Numbered from the stretch's first letter, positions 1 through 10,232 are shown. The stretch is DNA of 64,000 nucleotides from Bathynomus jamesi (GCA_023014485.1 JAJOZX010006149.1:1-64000), one strand, 5' to 3'. Made by a program: numbers and translations. The notes: generated by a model from the sequence alone, not told the origin.

Positions 1-79
1 AGAGCAATGGACCACATTGTTGTCCTGAGTTCTGTGCCAGTTTTTGGCTTTCCTTATTCATTATTTTACCTTGTTTACA

Positions 80-155
80 CCTTCGACCTTTCAAATGTTC
101 CGTGCGGTGATTCCTCATTTCCAAGAAGATCAAGCTTGTTGCCCCTCCTCTCAAA
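80..155 (-). mobile_element. 3' tail of a CR1-like LINE (family A)
   Basis: This is a solo, 5'-truncated LINE tail. Read on the minus strand it matches the end of the longer LINE copy at 52286-54420, including the GAAATGAGG and ACATTTGAAAGGT segments just before the element end. Similar solo tails lie at 10927-11000 and 44537-44612. It codes for nothing. The match is by eye and imperfect. Confidence 0.6.
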
Positions 156-158
156 ATG

Positions 159-510
159 AAATGAAATGGAATGTAAAAACAATAAAATGAAATATTATAC
201 CGGAATAAAAGGAGTAAGAGAGTCGGAATCAATTTAGTAATTAAAGTTAAAAGTTTTAAAAATTGTAACCGAAGGAGAATGCTTAACAACAAGTGGTACG
301 GTGTTTCATATCGAAATTCCTTCATATATAAAATTGAAGGTAGTAACATTTGTTTTATGTATACTGTAGGTATCGTGAAATACTGTTGCAAGCGAGGCTA
401 GTTCGCTAAAGCTAGGTATTTTAGTCATGAGGAGATAGATAATTTTGAAATATAAATCTCCTTTTCTTCAAAAGGATAAGCTTAAGTAAATATCATTACG
501 ACGATTATCA
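159..510. other. AT-rich stretch, nothing recognised
   Basis: No open frame of note, repeat or RNA-like structure is visible here apart from general A/T richness. Confidence 0.6.
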
Positions 511-654
511 CTTTTGAGTGTGGTGGAATGCAGTCATTTCAGGAGATAATAATAAAAAATCTCTCTTCTCTCTTCCTGATAATTATCAGGAAGAGAGAAG
601 AGAGATTTTTTATTATTATCTCCTGAAATGACTGCATTCCACCACACTCAAAAG
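511..654. repeat. perfect 144-bp palindrome
   Basis: Bases 511-582 are exactly complementary to 583-654, giving two 72-base arms with no spacer and no mismatch. The centre is CCTGATAATTATCAGG. The arms include a purine/pyrimidine run and a GTGGTGGAATGCAGTC segment. It could be a very young fold-back element, or an assembly or amplification artefact, because zero-spacer perfect palindromes are unstable in genomes. Confidence 0.9.
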
Positions 655-856
655 CGACCATAGTTGCTCCTACCTCGCCCGAGGCCACAAGTCCATAAAA
701 AATTGAAGAATAAACTAAAAGCAATTGAACGCAATGAACTCCAAGTATTCTTTATAAGTTTATACATAACACCACAGAGTGGGTAATTTATTTTTCAGTT
801 CTATCGACTGAAATCTATATTTCAGATTCTTATCAATAAAAATCCTTAAATATTAG

Positions 857-990
857 AAGGTGCTGACGAGTTCAACAGAATAATTAGCTACCACTAAACC
901 TGATTAATTAAGAGATGTATTTTGGGTAAGGTGCTGACGAGTTCAACAGAATAATCAGGTACTACTAAACTTTTAAGAAATGTATTTTGG
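857..990 (+). repeat. two-copy tandem repeat, period 71 bp
   Basis: The block starting AAGGTGCTGACGAGTTCAAC at 857 recurs at 928. Both copies run into ATGTATTTTGG. The second copy has several substitutions and a small deletion. No function is apparent. Confidence 0.8.
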
Positions 991-1067
991 TTAAAACATA
1001 TCCACTTCGTTTTAACAATATTCATTTGGAGTTTTATTTCCTTTTCACTACAGTGATAACTGAGGAG

Positions 1068-1069
<2 letters not shown>

Positions 1070-1146
<77 letters not shown>
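1070..1146. repeat. (AT)n microsatellite
   Basis: About 75 bases of almost pure AT dinucleotide with one phase break. Reading frames through such tracts give runs of alternating Tyr and Ile and are not genes. Confidence 0.95.
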
Positions 1147-1147
<1 letters not shown>

Positions 1148-1279
1148 TGTATAACTGAGCTTAAGAATGAAGGAGTCTATATTACTGAAATGAACCCCAA
1201 ATGACTTCATCAGCATATAATTATCATATTTATAGCTTGAAGAAGAAAATTAAGATCATTTGCATATATCAGATAAAAG

Positions 1280-1565
1280 CAGTGGCGGATTCAAGTAGGG
1301 GGGGGGCAGAAGCACCAAGGTCTTTCCCCATGGGAAGAAAAAAGTATATCATATATAATATATATAATGAAAACATGTTTTATAATATTTATTATTAGAA
1401 AATCAAAATACCACATCACTCATCATTATTATAAGTGTTATGAGTCATCATAAAAAATATCTCATTTTCACGACTAAAATCTTTTTCAAACTTAGACTTC
1501 ATATTTGCCAAATTATAATTTCATTGGTAACACCACCCCATGGAGAAATCCTAAATCCGCCACTG
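1280..1565. mobile_element. hAT-type MITE, 286 bp
   Basis: The element starts CAGTGGCGGATT and ends AATCCGCCACTG, a perfect 12-base terminal inverted repeat of hAT style. It is bordered by GATAAAAG (1272-1279) and GATAAAGG (1566-1573), an 8-bp target duplication with one mismatch, as hAT elements make. A G-run follows the left end and a CCACCCC segment precedes the right end. There is no transposase, so it depended on an autonomous hAT element in trans. Confidence 0.8.
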
Positions 1566-1659
1566 GATAAAGGAGGAGTCCCAAACAACCACCCTGAGGA
1601 ACAAACCGTTACTGGGAAAGTATCAGTAACCTAAGTAATAAAAACATTGTTTCCTAATG

Positions 1660-1660
<1 letters not shown>

Positions 1661-1695
<35 letters not shown>
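1661..1695. repeat. (AC)n microsatellite
   Basis: Uninterrupted AC dinucleotide run of about 35 bases. Confidence 0.95.
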
Positions 1696-1696
<1 letters not shown>

Positions 1697-2610
1697 AATC
1701 TTTTCAATAATTCAAGTTGACACTGAATCTCCTTTCGAGTATACCGTTTGATTTTATTATATAAGAAAATATTGCTCAACATTACCAAATATTGCTCTAC
1801 ATCACAAAACTGTTCTACATTACAAAATTAAGAGATTTGTTTAAGAATAGGAATATAAATATAAGTACATTAGAAGTACATTCATATTTATTTCTATAGT
1901 TCTTATAACTTCACAAAATTTAAACCAATAATTATTTAACTTATTAAACAAAAGTATATGGTCATTAATTTTATTGTAAATTTGATTTTAAAAACTATGG
2001 AGAGGTATTGGTAAATTATTGGCTAATTTAATTTAATAGAACTTCGCACTATATACAGTGTAAGTAGATCTATGGCTGCAGCATATTATCTCAGGGATTC
2101 TTTAGTTAGTCGGGAGTTGTGAAGTACAGTCACGGAAGAAATTTCTGTCCCCAATGTTATTATATGTGGCTTTATTTATATGGCAACTCTTTTGTTTACA
2201 ATCTGAATTGTAGTAAAGAATAAGGTAAATATGATCTTCAACGTATATACACATGAATAAAGTCACGTGATCAAAGATTAATGCCAGAATATTCCAACAG
2301 ATTAATGTTACAACAGTTATATTCAATAATAATAAACAGAACATTTGTAAAATATGGATTAAAATATATTATAATATAATCCTATGGTCTTGCATCATGT
2401 AATGTACGGGATGCTATTGCAGAATAACTGTTAAAAATGCGTTAAAAAAAATAATTGAAGTCAGAACCTCAATGTACGCAAGAAACTAGTTGCATTTACG
2501 TCTGATCGAATACATCAAAGAAAATGGGTAAATGTTGTGGTTTTAGCCAAAAACCAAACCGTAAACGTCAACCTGGCAAATTTGAGCGTCCGCTTTTCAA
2601 GGCACTCAAC
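1696..2610. other. AT-rich stretch, nothing recognised
   Basis: Only short chance frames are visible. No terminal repeats, tRNA-like boxes or coding-like composition were found. Confidence 0.55.
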
Positions 2611-2621
2611 ACGTTCGTTTA

Positions 2622-2740
2622 ATGTGCTACAACTCAGAATGGTACCTTGAGATACTTTTACCGTATGTACACACAGACCGTGCACATAAAACATTTTGTA
2701 ACATAAATGTATCTCAAGGTACCATTCTTAGTTGTAGCAT
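2622..2740. mobile_element. fold-back MITE (family also at 29441-29645)
   Basis: The left arm GCTACAACTCAGAATGGTAC (from about 2623) is mirrored by the right arm ending GTTGTAGCA near 2738, with about 29 paired bases at each end. The central ACACAGACCGTG segment and the end sequence recur at 29540-29645, so it is a repeat family rather than a chance hairpin. The right end abuts (TA)n. It carries no coding sequence. Confidence 0.6.
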
Positions 2741-3340
2741 ATATATATATATATACATATATATTAAAGTGGAAAAAATTATATATTTGTTTCTTTACAT
2801 ATAATGTGCATAATTGACTATATGGTTAGTTAAGTTAGAGTTAAATAAATTCTAGTATAAATTTTAAATTTCAAAAAATTCCGTTATGGTATGTCGGAAC
2901 GAGACTAAATACAAAATAAACTTAATTTAAGTTTTATACATTTTTAGTGGTTTCTCATGCTGCGTTGTACTTCCTACATACTACTGTAAAAAGATTACTG
3001 GGGAAGTACATTTAATGTCAGATATACTCGGGCATTGTGATGTACAGAGTAGCCACAAAGTCCCTTTGCAGTGAAATTACAGCATATCTGTATGTTGCCT
3101 TTGTACTTTATGGCCAACTTGTATGTTTGGAGCTCGGGTGCTTCCCGTGGACGTTTCAAATGCTTCGTAATTCGAAAGTACATTTAATGTCAGATATAGG
3201 CTCGCATTTGGCAGTAGATGAAACGTACGTTTTTTACAGTGATACTGTAAGTGCGTTGACCCGGCTGGTTTCAAGCCTACATTTGGTTGGACCAGTTGTT
3301 CGACGCTTCCGTTTAATTTCCCCGGGTTGAAAAAAGGGGT
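2741..3340. other. no gene; short direct repeat
   Basis: After a short (TA)n tract nothing coding is recognised. The segment AAGTACATTTAATGTCAGAT occurs twice, at about 3004 and 3177, 173 bases apart, which marks a small partial duplication. Confidence 0.55.
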
Positions 3341-3360
3341 TTCGTTGTTGTTGTTGTTGA

Positions 3361-5765
3361 TTAGCCGATCAGCCCACCCTGATCGAGCAAGCTGGCGGCA
3401 CGCAGGTAACCGATCGCCCTCTCCGGAGTGGACCAGAGGTTCAGCGCACTAGTGATGTTGTGTTCTATGTTGTGCTAGAGCGGTACAGTCTGTCATAATG
3501 TGTTTAATTGTTTGTGGTGTGTCCTGGCACAGGTGATAGGTGTCGTCTGTGGAGTCGTCTAGTCTGTGTTTATATGTCTGTAAGTTGGAGTGATGTCCAC
3601 ATCGGAATCGTGCTAAGTTAACTCGATCCGATCTGCTCAGGCTGGTCTCTGACCTGTTAATGGGTGGCGGCTTCGCACCTAGGACCGCATTCGGACCGAG
3701 TCGTGTCAGTGCTTTGTGGATTAGATGTGTGTATGTTTTCTGTACTGTGTGATGTCTGTGGGTGTTGTTTGAGTGCATCCTGTAATGATACGAAGTGCGT
3801 TGTTTTGTGTTGTCTGTAAGGTGTTTATGTGTGTTTGAGATAATGGGTACCCAGCATGGGCTAGCATAGTCCATAACTGAGCGAATATATTGTTTGTATA
3901 TGAGTGATGTTGTTTCCTGCTGGTGTCCAAAGTTTGTGCCTGTTAGTACCCTAAGCGTGTTAAGTCTTGATGTACATTTGTTTTTAATGTCCTGAGTGTG
4001 GTTTGCAAAAGATAATGATGTGTTGTATGTAACCCCAAGTATTTTGGTTCTGTGAGTGTGTGGAATGTTGGTGTTGTTTAGTATAATCTGTGGAGTTATC
4101 TGGTGTCTTTTGTGTTGCTTGTAAGCAAGGTGATGGTTGATTTTGTGGGCGCTACTTTGAGTCTATTGTGTGTGAGCCAGTTTGTATACTGTTTATATAT
4201 GTTTGTAGGTTATTTGTAGCGGTGTCGATGTTGTTATGGGTGGATGTTAGAGTGATGTCATCTGAATATGATGATAAGGTAAGCTTGTTATCTATGGGTG
4301 TTGGAATGTCATGCATGCATAAGTTGAACAGTGTTGGTGAAAGAAGAGAGCCTTGAGGGACCCCGTTCGGAAAAAACTTGCTTCAGGATGACTTGCTATT
4401 AAATGTGACATGTGAGTATCTTCCTGAAAGATAGTTGCTCATCCACCTTTTGGTGTTATTGTGCATATTTGTGTTGAGTATTTTGTTTATGAGAGGGAAA
4501 CGTGGGATAACATCAAATGCTTTACTAATGTCTATTGTTGCTAATAGTGTACGTTGAGCTGGTCGTCTGGAGTTGATGCCATCCATGATGTGCTGCGTGA
4601 GGTTAGTGAGTAATGTCGTGGTTGAGTGGTGAGGTCTGAATCCATGTTGAGCAGGTGATAGTGGTATGTGTGGGTTGGTGATTTGTAAGATTAGTCTTTC
4701 TGTTACTTTGGAAGGTGTGCATAGTAAAGTAATGGGTCTATAGGAAGCTGGTTCTGTTGGATTTTTGTTTGGTTTGAGTAGTGTAATAATTTTACCTTGT
4801 TTCCATATGTCAGGAATAATACAGTGTTGGTATGAATATTTGCTAATATTTGCGAGAGCTAGTATTCCCTGTGGACCCAAGTCTTTAAGGTGTATGTTAG
4901 ATATGTTGTCTGGTCCAGTAGCCTTCGAATTCTTAATGTTTTTGATGATCTTTTTGGTCTGGTCTGTATTGAAGAGTGTCGTGTCGAGTCTGTAGGTTTT
5001 CTTGTGTCTGGCTGTTTGTCTGTCTGCGTGTTTCTGGTTGTTGTCTCTTTTTAAGTGACTTATCTCTGCGTAATGATCAACTAGAATGTGTTGAGTATTT
5101 TGTTTATGAGAGGGAAACGTGGGATAACATCAAATGCTTTACTAATGTCTATTGTTGCTAATAGTGTACGTTGAGCTGGTCGTCTGGAGTTGATGCCATC
5201 CATGATGTGCTGCGTGAGGTTAGTGAGTAATGTCGTGGTTGAGTGGTGAGGTCTGAATCCATGTTGAGCAGGTGATAGTGGTATGTGTGGGTTGGTGATT
5301 TGTAAGATTAGTCTTTCTGTTACTTTGGAAGGTGTGCATAGTAAAGTAATGGGTCTATAGGAAGCTGGTTCTGTTGGATTTTTGTTTGGTTTGAGTAGTG
5401 TAATAATTTTACCTTGTTTCCATATGTCAGGAATAATACAGTGTTGGTATGAATATTTGCTAATATTTGCGAGAGCTAGTATTCCCTGTGGACCCAAGTC
5501 TTAAGGTGTATGTTAGATATGTTGTCTGGTCCAGTAGCCTTCGAATTCTTAATGTTTTTGATGATCTTTTTTGGTCTGGTCTGTATTGAAGAGTGTCGTG
5601 TCGAGTCTGTAGGTTTTCTTGTGTCTGGCTGTTTGTCTGTCTGCGTGTTTCTGGTTGTTGTCTTTTTAAGTGACTTATCTCTGCGTAATGATCAACTAGA
5701 ATGTTAGCTTGTTGTGTATATGTTGGGGTATTATTTTGGCTGCGACAGATGGCCTCGTGTGAGGT
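3361..5765 (-). pseudogene. LINE reverse transcriptase, broken
   Basis: The product would copy LINE RNA into DNA at a chromosomal nick. The frame reads an RT fingers region (GKIITLLKPNKNPTEPASYRP), then GFRPHHSTTTLL and a TIDISKAFDVIPR palm segment. A TGA at 4380-4382 interrupts it. Past this stop, in the same frame, come VPQGSLLSPTLFN and the catalytic box SYSDDI (YADD variant). Downstream, frame changes lead to a C-terminal part with Cys/His spacing (HLCQD, HIMTDC) and an end reading LLDQGGLIG. The duplication at 4471-5702 adds a further frame break because 617 is not a multiple of three. It is clearly non-functional here. Confidence 0.8.
4471..5702. repeat. 617-bp tandem duplication inside the LINE
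   Basis: The block 4471-5087 is repeated at 5088-5702. The copies appear identical except for small indels in homopolymer-like runs (for example a CT loss near 5663 and one-base changes near 5502 and 5571). Such near-identity indicates a very recent duplication or an assembly error. Confidence 0.9.
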
Positions 5766-6176
5766 AAAAAGGATGTTATTTATTCATTTATGTTATTTAT
5801 TTCAGTGTGTATATATATAGTAGGCGGCCCACCAATGAATTTTATACAAATGATCAAAAATAAGCTTTATTGGCGGGATATAAATCCCATAACATAGTAT
5901 TTATAATATTTTTGAAGATAATGAGCGTTAAGCGATTATAGGATTTACTTTGTAGACAAACTCTGACATTTCGAAAGAATAAAAATAAAAATTGTAATCC
6001 TTTTTTGTGAAGATTAAATTTAATTTTCGATCGGAGATTACAATTTTACAAATGACTGAATAAATTCCACATTACGGAAACAGTCCTAAAAAAAAAAGAA
6101 GTGTGGGTAGTGGACCTTTGTAGCGTCACAGAAACAAATTGGTGACTCCTGCTCTCTCTCTCTCTCTCTATATATA
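5766..6176. other. no gene recognised; (CT)n(AT)n at the right edge
   Basis: AT-rich DNA without recognisable features. It ends in a (CT)n run followed by (TA)n at 6153-6176, which borders the next transposon. Confidence 0.55.
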
Positions 6177-7085
6177 CAGGGCGTCCCAAAAAAATGTATA
6201 CACACTTTAAATAATTATAAAGGCAGTGTTTATTAAAATACATTTCATTTTCAAAATGTAATAGAATCTACAGACATTATTTAATTGTTTTGTCAACGCC
6301 TGTTTTCAAACTGACGTCCGTTCTGGTCCAGGCACTGCTGATAACGCGAAGCAATGGAATCGCAAACATCACGAAACATTTCGTTTGGTATTTGTGTGCA
6401 TTCTCGTTCAATGGCTGCTCTCAATTCAGCGACTGTTGCAGGTTTTATAGTGTAGACTTTGTCTTTTAAGTATCCCCATAAAAAAAAGTCTAGTGGTGTG
6501 AGGTCTGGTGAACGCGGAGGGTATTCTACGAAACCCCTTCGTCCAATCCACATCCACATCGTGCCAAGTACCACTCGCAATACTCCACTCTTCGGTCCGG
6601 ATCATCATCTTCATTAATAGCATGGACTAATCTTGGAATGTAACTTTTCCATTGACAGCGCTTCAAAATGCGTTGGACAGACGATTCTGAAATTCCTACC
6701 TCACGACTCGCTTGCCGCACAGATTTTCTTGGACTTTGGTGATACGTTTCCAGTACTCTTTCTTGCTTTGTGGGGCTTGTCGATGTCCGTGGTCTTCCGG
6801 AACGCTTCTTGTGGACATTCTGAACAGTTCCATCGGCTTCAAACTTATCTCTAATTCGAGTGATGGTAAGTCGCGTTGGTGGATCTGTTTGAAACTCCCT
6901 CCTAAACTGTCTTTGCACTTCAACTGCGTTTTCACACTTCCAATAGCATTTTAGAATGAATTTCCTTTGTTCAAAGCTTAGTCTGACTGCCATTATTAAT
7001 TCTAATGGGTTTAACTTGGAAAGAAAGAAACATCAATTGAGCTATCAGCTGTTAAAGTGTGTATACATTTGTTTGGGACGCCCTG
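6177..7085 (-). mobile_element. mariner-group element, internally deleted
   Basis: Ends CAGGGCGTCCCAAAA and its inverted copy TTTGGGACGCCCTG bound a 909-bp element. The matching terminal repeat extends about 30 bases. TA dinucleotides flank both ends, as expected for Tc1/mariner target duplication, and both flanks are (TA)n tracts. The transposase inside lacks its centre, so the copy is non-autonomous. Confidence 0.88.
6293..6993 (-). pseudogene. mariner-group transposase, catalytic centre deleted
   Basis: A cut-and-paste transposase. The N-terminal 150 residues from ATG at 6993 carry the paired helix-turn-helix DNA-binding region ([20 protein letters not shown]) and the linker ending [16 protein letters not shown]. 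The C-terminal part in another frame starts near 6550 with [20 protein letters not shown], containing the third catalytic Asp, then FFLWGYLK. About 100 residues with the first two catalytic Asp residues (the SDE and QQDGAPPH regions seen in related copies) are absent. The deletion also shifts the frame. Compare the fuller relatives at 39022-40090 and 56182-57249. Confidence 0.85.
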
Positions 7086-7170
7086 TATATATATATATAT
7101 ATATACTTGATTGAAGGGTTTGCTTTTGGGGAACCGTAATTTAGTAAGGAATAAAAGGACGAGGAGATGG

Positions 7171-7219
7171 TACATGTTTATTTACAGACGTTTCGGAAAT
7201 TCATTTTCCATCATCAGTG
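7171..7219 (-). ncRNA. hammerhead ribozyme core, Penelope-like repeat
   Basis: On the minus strand the sequence reads CTGATGA (7217-7211), then a stem GGAAA-loop-TTTCC, then GAAA (7194-7191), then ACGT...ATGT able to pair as a short stem III before a TA cleavage-type position. CUGANGA plus GAAA around a stem is the hammerhead core. Penelope-like retroelements are known to carry such ribozymes in their terminal repeats. Stem I pairing was not verified, so cleavage activity is unknown. Confidence 0.65.
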
Positions 7220-7420
7220 ATTCAAGAAATAAAGGTCACAGTTGGTTTTCGTCCATTTTCGGTAGATGCTTTTTGAGTCTTTGTACCATCAAGTTATCAT
7301 AAAAAGATACGACCGAGTCACGTTGAAGAGGTAGACAGACAAAAAACATCTACTGAAAATGGACGAAAACCAACTGCGACCTTCATTTCTTGAATCACTG
7401 ATGATGGAAATTGAATTTCC
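7197..7420. repeat. head-to-head inverted copies of a Penelope-like repeat
   Basis: Bases 7197-7268 and 7347-7420 are near-perfect inverted copies (about 73 bases) around a 78-base spacer. The right copy contains CTGATGA and the stem II sequence but runs into (TA)n before the GAAA box, so only the left copy has the whole ribozyme core. Confidence 0.75.

Positions 7421-7458
<38 letters not shown>
7421..7458. repeat. (TA)n microsatellite
   Basis: About 34 bases of TA dinucleotide, truncating the right Penelope-like copy. Confidence 0.95.
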
Positions 7459-7460
<2 letters not shown>

Positions 7461-8023
7461 TGTATGAAACCTAAAATTTTTACAAACCTTAACAGAAAAC
7501 AATATTGGAGTATAGATGTTCACACGCAAATGCAATGAATCTATATATTTCACAGAATTCGTTGGTGTATTAAAAAAAAACCCGGTATTTTTTCTCTTAG
7601 AATGCAGCAAGCAATACAACCGGACTTTTGTAAAGCAATTTGCAAATCTCTTAATTCAATCAATCTTTTCATTCAAGTTTAATTAAGTGAGTTTGTAAAA
7701 ATAATTAAATAAATGTCATTCGTCGGGAACGACAGTTAAAGAAAGACGCTTTGTAAATGAAAAGGAATTATTTACAATTTTTGTTTTGAGGAAAACTAAA
7801 TAATTTTTAGCATAAATTGCAATTTCTATTTGGTTTCAAAAGGAGTTTTACCCTTGTATTTCAATGGAGTACAAGAGTGTAAAGTTATTTTTGAAGTTCA
7901 CTGTATAATATAATGTAATTGCCTTTGCCCACCCAGAAATACAGCGTTTCCAAAGTTCCAGAAGCGTTCTGCAAAATGTCGATGATTAGTTGACGTATGA
8001 GACAATTGACCAATAAGAAAACA
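7459..8023. other. no gene recognised
   Basis: AT-rich sequence without convincing coding potential, terminal repeats or RNA-like boxes. Confidence 0.5.
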
Positions 8024-8030
8024 TATATAT

Positions 8031-8064
<34 letters not shown>

Positions 8065-8070
8065 AAAAAA

Positions 8071-8208
8071 CCTTTGGTTAGCTTCCGCCCGAATTGTTCA
8101 TTCTGACGAAGGTCAAGCTTTTCACTCCACTTAGACCTACAGTTTAACGTGAAATCCGAACCACGCCCCATCAGCAGCCCAGCGTCTTAACCACTAGGCC
8201 ACCTAGGG
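8071..8208 (-). mobile_element. tRNA-headed SINE (family 1)
   Basis: On the minus strand it opens with a tRNA-like head (TGGCCTAGTGGTTAAGAC resembles an A box). A body follows, containing ACTGTAGGTCTAAGTGGAG and CAGAATGAACAATTCGGGCG. The same body occurs at 15332-15592 and 18853-19104. The B-box part is shortened in this copy. (TA)n tracts lie on both sides. Confidence 0.75.
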
Positions 8209-8235
8209 TGTATATATATATATATATATATATAC

Positions 8236-9130
8236 CAGGTGTCCCTCAAAAATGCCCAGGTATTTCTAAATAAATGTTCTGAGATAAAAGAAAGGCATCT
8301 AGAAACAAAGACAAACGCATCAGGTACGCAAAGCATAGAAGATTAAACATGTAATCTACACTTTTTTCTAACAATATTCAACCTTACACAAATGTTTGAC
8401 ATAATTTTTGGAAATAGCTCCGCTGGGATGTTGTTGATTAGGGACCTGCTGCACCATACCACCCAACAGCGACCGAAATGTTGAGTTTATAACACTACGT
8501 GGAGGCTCCACTGGAGCGCTAGAATGACTTCCCCAGTAACGAAAATTTTGCTTATTAATCTCCTTAGACAGATGTACATAACACTCATTAGTGAAGTGGT
8601 TGTGTTTCAAAAACTCAGGATCTTCTTCTAGCTTCGTAAACATCCATGTTGCGAATTCCATTCGTTTTTGAACATTAGTCAGTGAAGTTTGTGAGTGAAT
8701 TTTGTGGGGAAAAGGCTTAATTCTCTACGAAATATACGATGCACAGATGTTCGTGAAATACGTACCTACTTCCGATGACAAACGTCGAATTGACTTCTGC
8801 GGACCACGCGCAATAATTTCACGAACCATATTTACGTGTTGCACAGCTCTTGTCAATCGTTGCCTACCACTATCACCCTTATACTGATTGTTTATATTTC
8901 CTCTTGTTTGAAATTTTCTAACAATTCGTGGCACTCTCTTTCTATCGTATGGATCTCTGCATTCATATTCTCTGTAAAAGTTCCTCTGCACCTGCGTCAC
9001 AGAATTTTGTACATTCAACACAAATGTATTTCAAATGTAACTGTAATCTACCTGTACCTCTACTCTACCTGTACCTGTTTAACATCACTCTAGTGAACAT
9101 AGAAAAAGTTCAACATTCAGCCTTTTTTTG
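8236..9130 (-). pseudogene. diverged mariner-group transposase remnant
   Basis: Minus-strand reading from about 9021 gives an N-terminal DNA-binding region (TQVQRNFYREYECRDPYDRK; REIIARGPQKSIRRLSSEVG). After a frame change comes RMEFATWMFTKLEEDPEFLK and HFTNECYVHLSKEIN. The latter aligns with the WFSDEALFHLSG block of the element at 39022, so the first catalytic Asp appears to be replaced by Asn. The second and third catalytic Asp blocks are not found. The left end CAGGTGTCCCTCAAAAATG resembles a mariner-type terminus next to (TA)n, but I could not place a convincing right terminus. Confidence 0.6.
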
Positions 9131-9170
9131 TGTGTTGGGTCCCCCTTCCCCCCTAATATATATATATATA

Positions 9171-9466
9171 CATTCAACTGCAAAGAACACGCAGTATAAA
9201 TAACGTAAAGAACGACGCTTGTATAGGAGATATTCCGCGCAAGACGAGAGAGAGAAAACGGAACAAATGAAAAAATGAAGTAACCACCTGGGAATCGAAC
9301 CCGGGATCTTCCGATTGCCGGTCAGACGCGATACCGGGTTCGATTCCCAGGTGGTTACTTCATTTTTTCATTTGTTCCGTTTTCTCTCTCTCGTCTTGCG
9401 CGGAATATCTCCTATACAAGCGTCGTTCTTACGTTATTTATACTGCGTGTTCTTTGCAGTTGAATG
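9171..9466. repeat. head-to-head SINE palindrome
   Basis: Bases 9171-9304 are the inverted complement of 9334-9466 with a single one-base gap (CTTTACG against CTTACG). A 29-base spacer holds part of the tRNA-like head. It is therefore two copies of SINE family 2 facing each other. Confidence 0.88.
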
Positions 9467-10231
9467 TAATAATGTTACGGCATGCGGGAGGTGCCCCCTT
9501 GGGGCATTGGTTTCTGCGAGTATGTAGAAGAATTACGGCATTTGGAAGAGTGAAGTCCATGGTGTAATGGTATCGCGTCTGACCGGCAATCGGAAGATCC
9601 CGGGTTCGATTCCCAGGTGGTTACTTCATTTTTCATTTGTTCCGTTTTCTCTCTCTCGTCTTGCGCGGAATATCTCCTATACAAGCGTCGTTCTTTACGT
9701 TATTTATACTGCGTGTTCTTTGCAGTTGAATGTATATAATGTTACGGCATGCGGGAGGTGCCCCCTTGGGGCATTGGTTTCTGCGAGTATGTAGAAGAAT
9801 TACGGCATTTGGAAGAGTGAAGTCCATGGTGTAATGGTATCGCGTCTGACCGGCAATCGGAAGATCCCGTGTTCGATTCCCAGGTGGTTACTTCATTTTT
9901 TCATTTGTTCCGTTTTCTCTCTCTCGTCTTGCGCGGAATATCTCCTATACAAGCGTCGTTCTTTACGTTATTTATACTGCGTGTTCTTTGCAGTTGAATG
10001 TATATAATGTTACGGCATGCGGGAGGTGCCCCCTTGGGGCATTGGTTTCTGCGAGTATGTAGAAGAATTACGGCATTTGGAAGAGTGAAGTCCATGGTGT
10101 AATGGTATCGCGTCTGACCGGCAATCGGAAGATCCCGGGTTCGATTCCCAGGTGGTTACTTCATTTTCATTTGTTCCGTTTTCTCTCTCTCGTCTTGCGC
10201 GGAATATCTCCTATACAAGCGTCGTTCTTTA

Positions 10232-10232
<1 letters not shown>
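9335..10232 (+). mobile_element. tRNA-headed SINE (family 2) in tandem array
   Basis: A 267-268-bp unit repeats with starts of TTTGGAAGAG at 9541, 9808 and 10076, preceded by a headless unit at 9335. Each unit has a tRNA-like head (TGGTGTAATGGTATCGCGTC as A box, GGGTTCGATTCCCAGGTGG as B box/T arm) with a foldable anticodon stem TCTGA/TCGGA, but C instead of T33, so it is not a real tRNA. The body carries TTCCGTTTTCTCTCTCTCGT and CGCGGAATATCTCC. The last unit ends CTTTACG at (TA)n. The solo copy near 29250 ends at the same point, which supports this as the natural 3' end. Confidence 0.82.

Larger units (their letters stand above)
3341..5765 (-). mobile_element. 5'-truncated Jockey-like LINE (family D)
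   Basis: The element runs on the minus strand from about 5765 to a (CAA)n tail at 3342-3360 that directly follows the last stop codon (3361-3363). Such a short repeat tail after an RT reading frame is typical of non-LTR retrotransposons. The 5' part, including any endonuclease, is missing. It contains a 617-bp tandem duplication (4471-5702) that breaks the frame. Exact clade (Jockey, I or related) is not settled. Confidence 0.75.

Noticed and set aside
1034..1216. Open frames giving long alternating Tyr-Ile runs (here and at 29443-29706, 41079-41279, 57346-57645, 62413-62598 and others)
   Set aside because: They are translations of (TA)n microsatellites with no flanking coding signal.
9552..9620. 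Possible functional tRNA gene in the SINE array
   Set aside because: The anticodon-like loop lacks T33, acceptor ends do not pair, and the unit continues into a repeated SINE body.
9335..10232. CRISPR-like array
   Set aside because: Units are 267 bp, contiguous without unique spacers, and carry a polymerase III-type head; the genome is eukaryotic.
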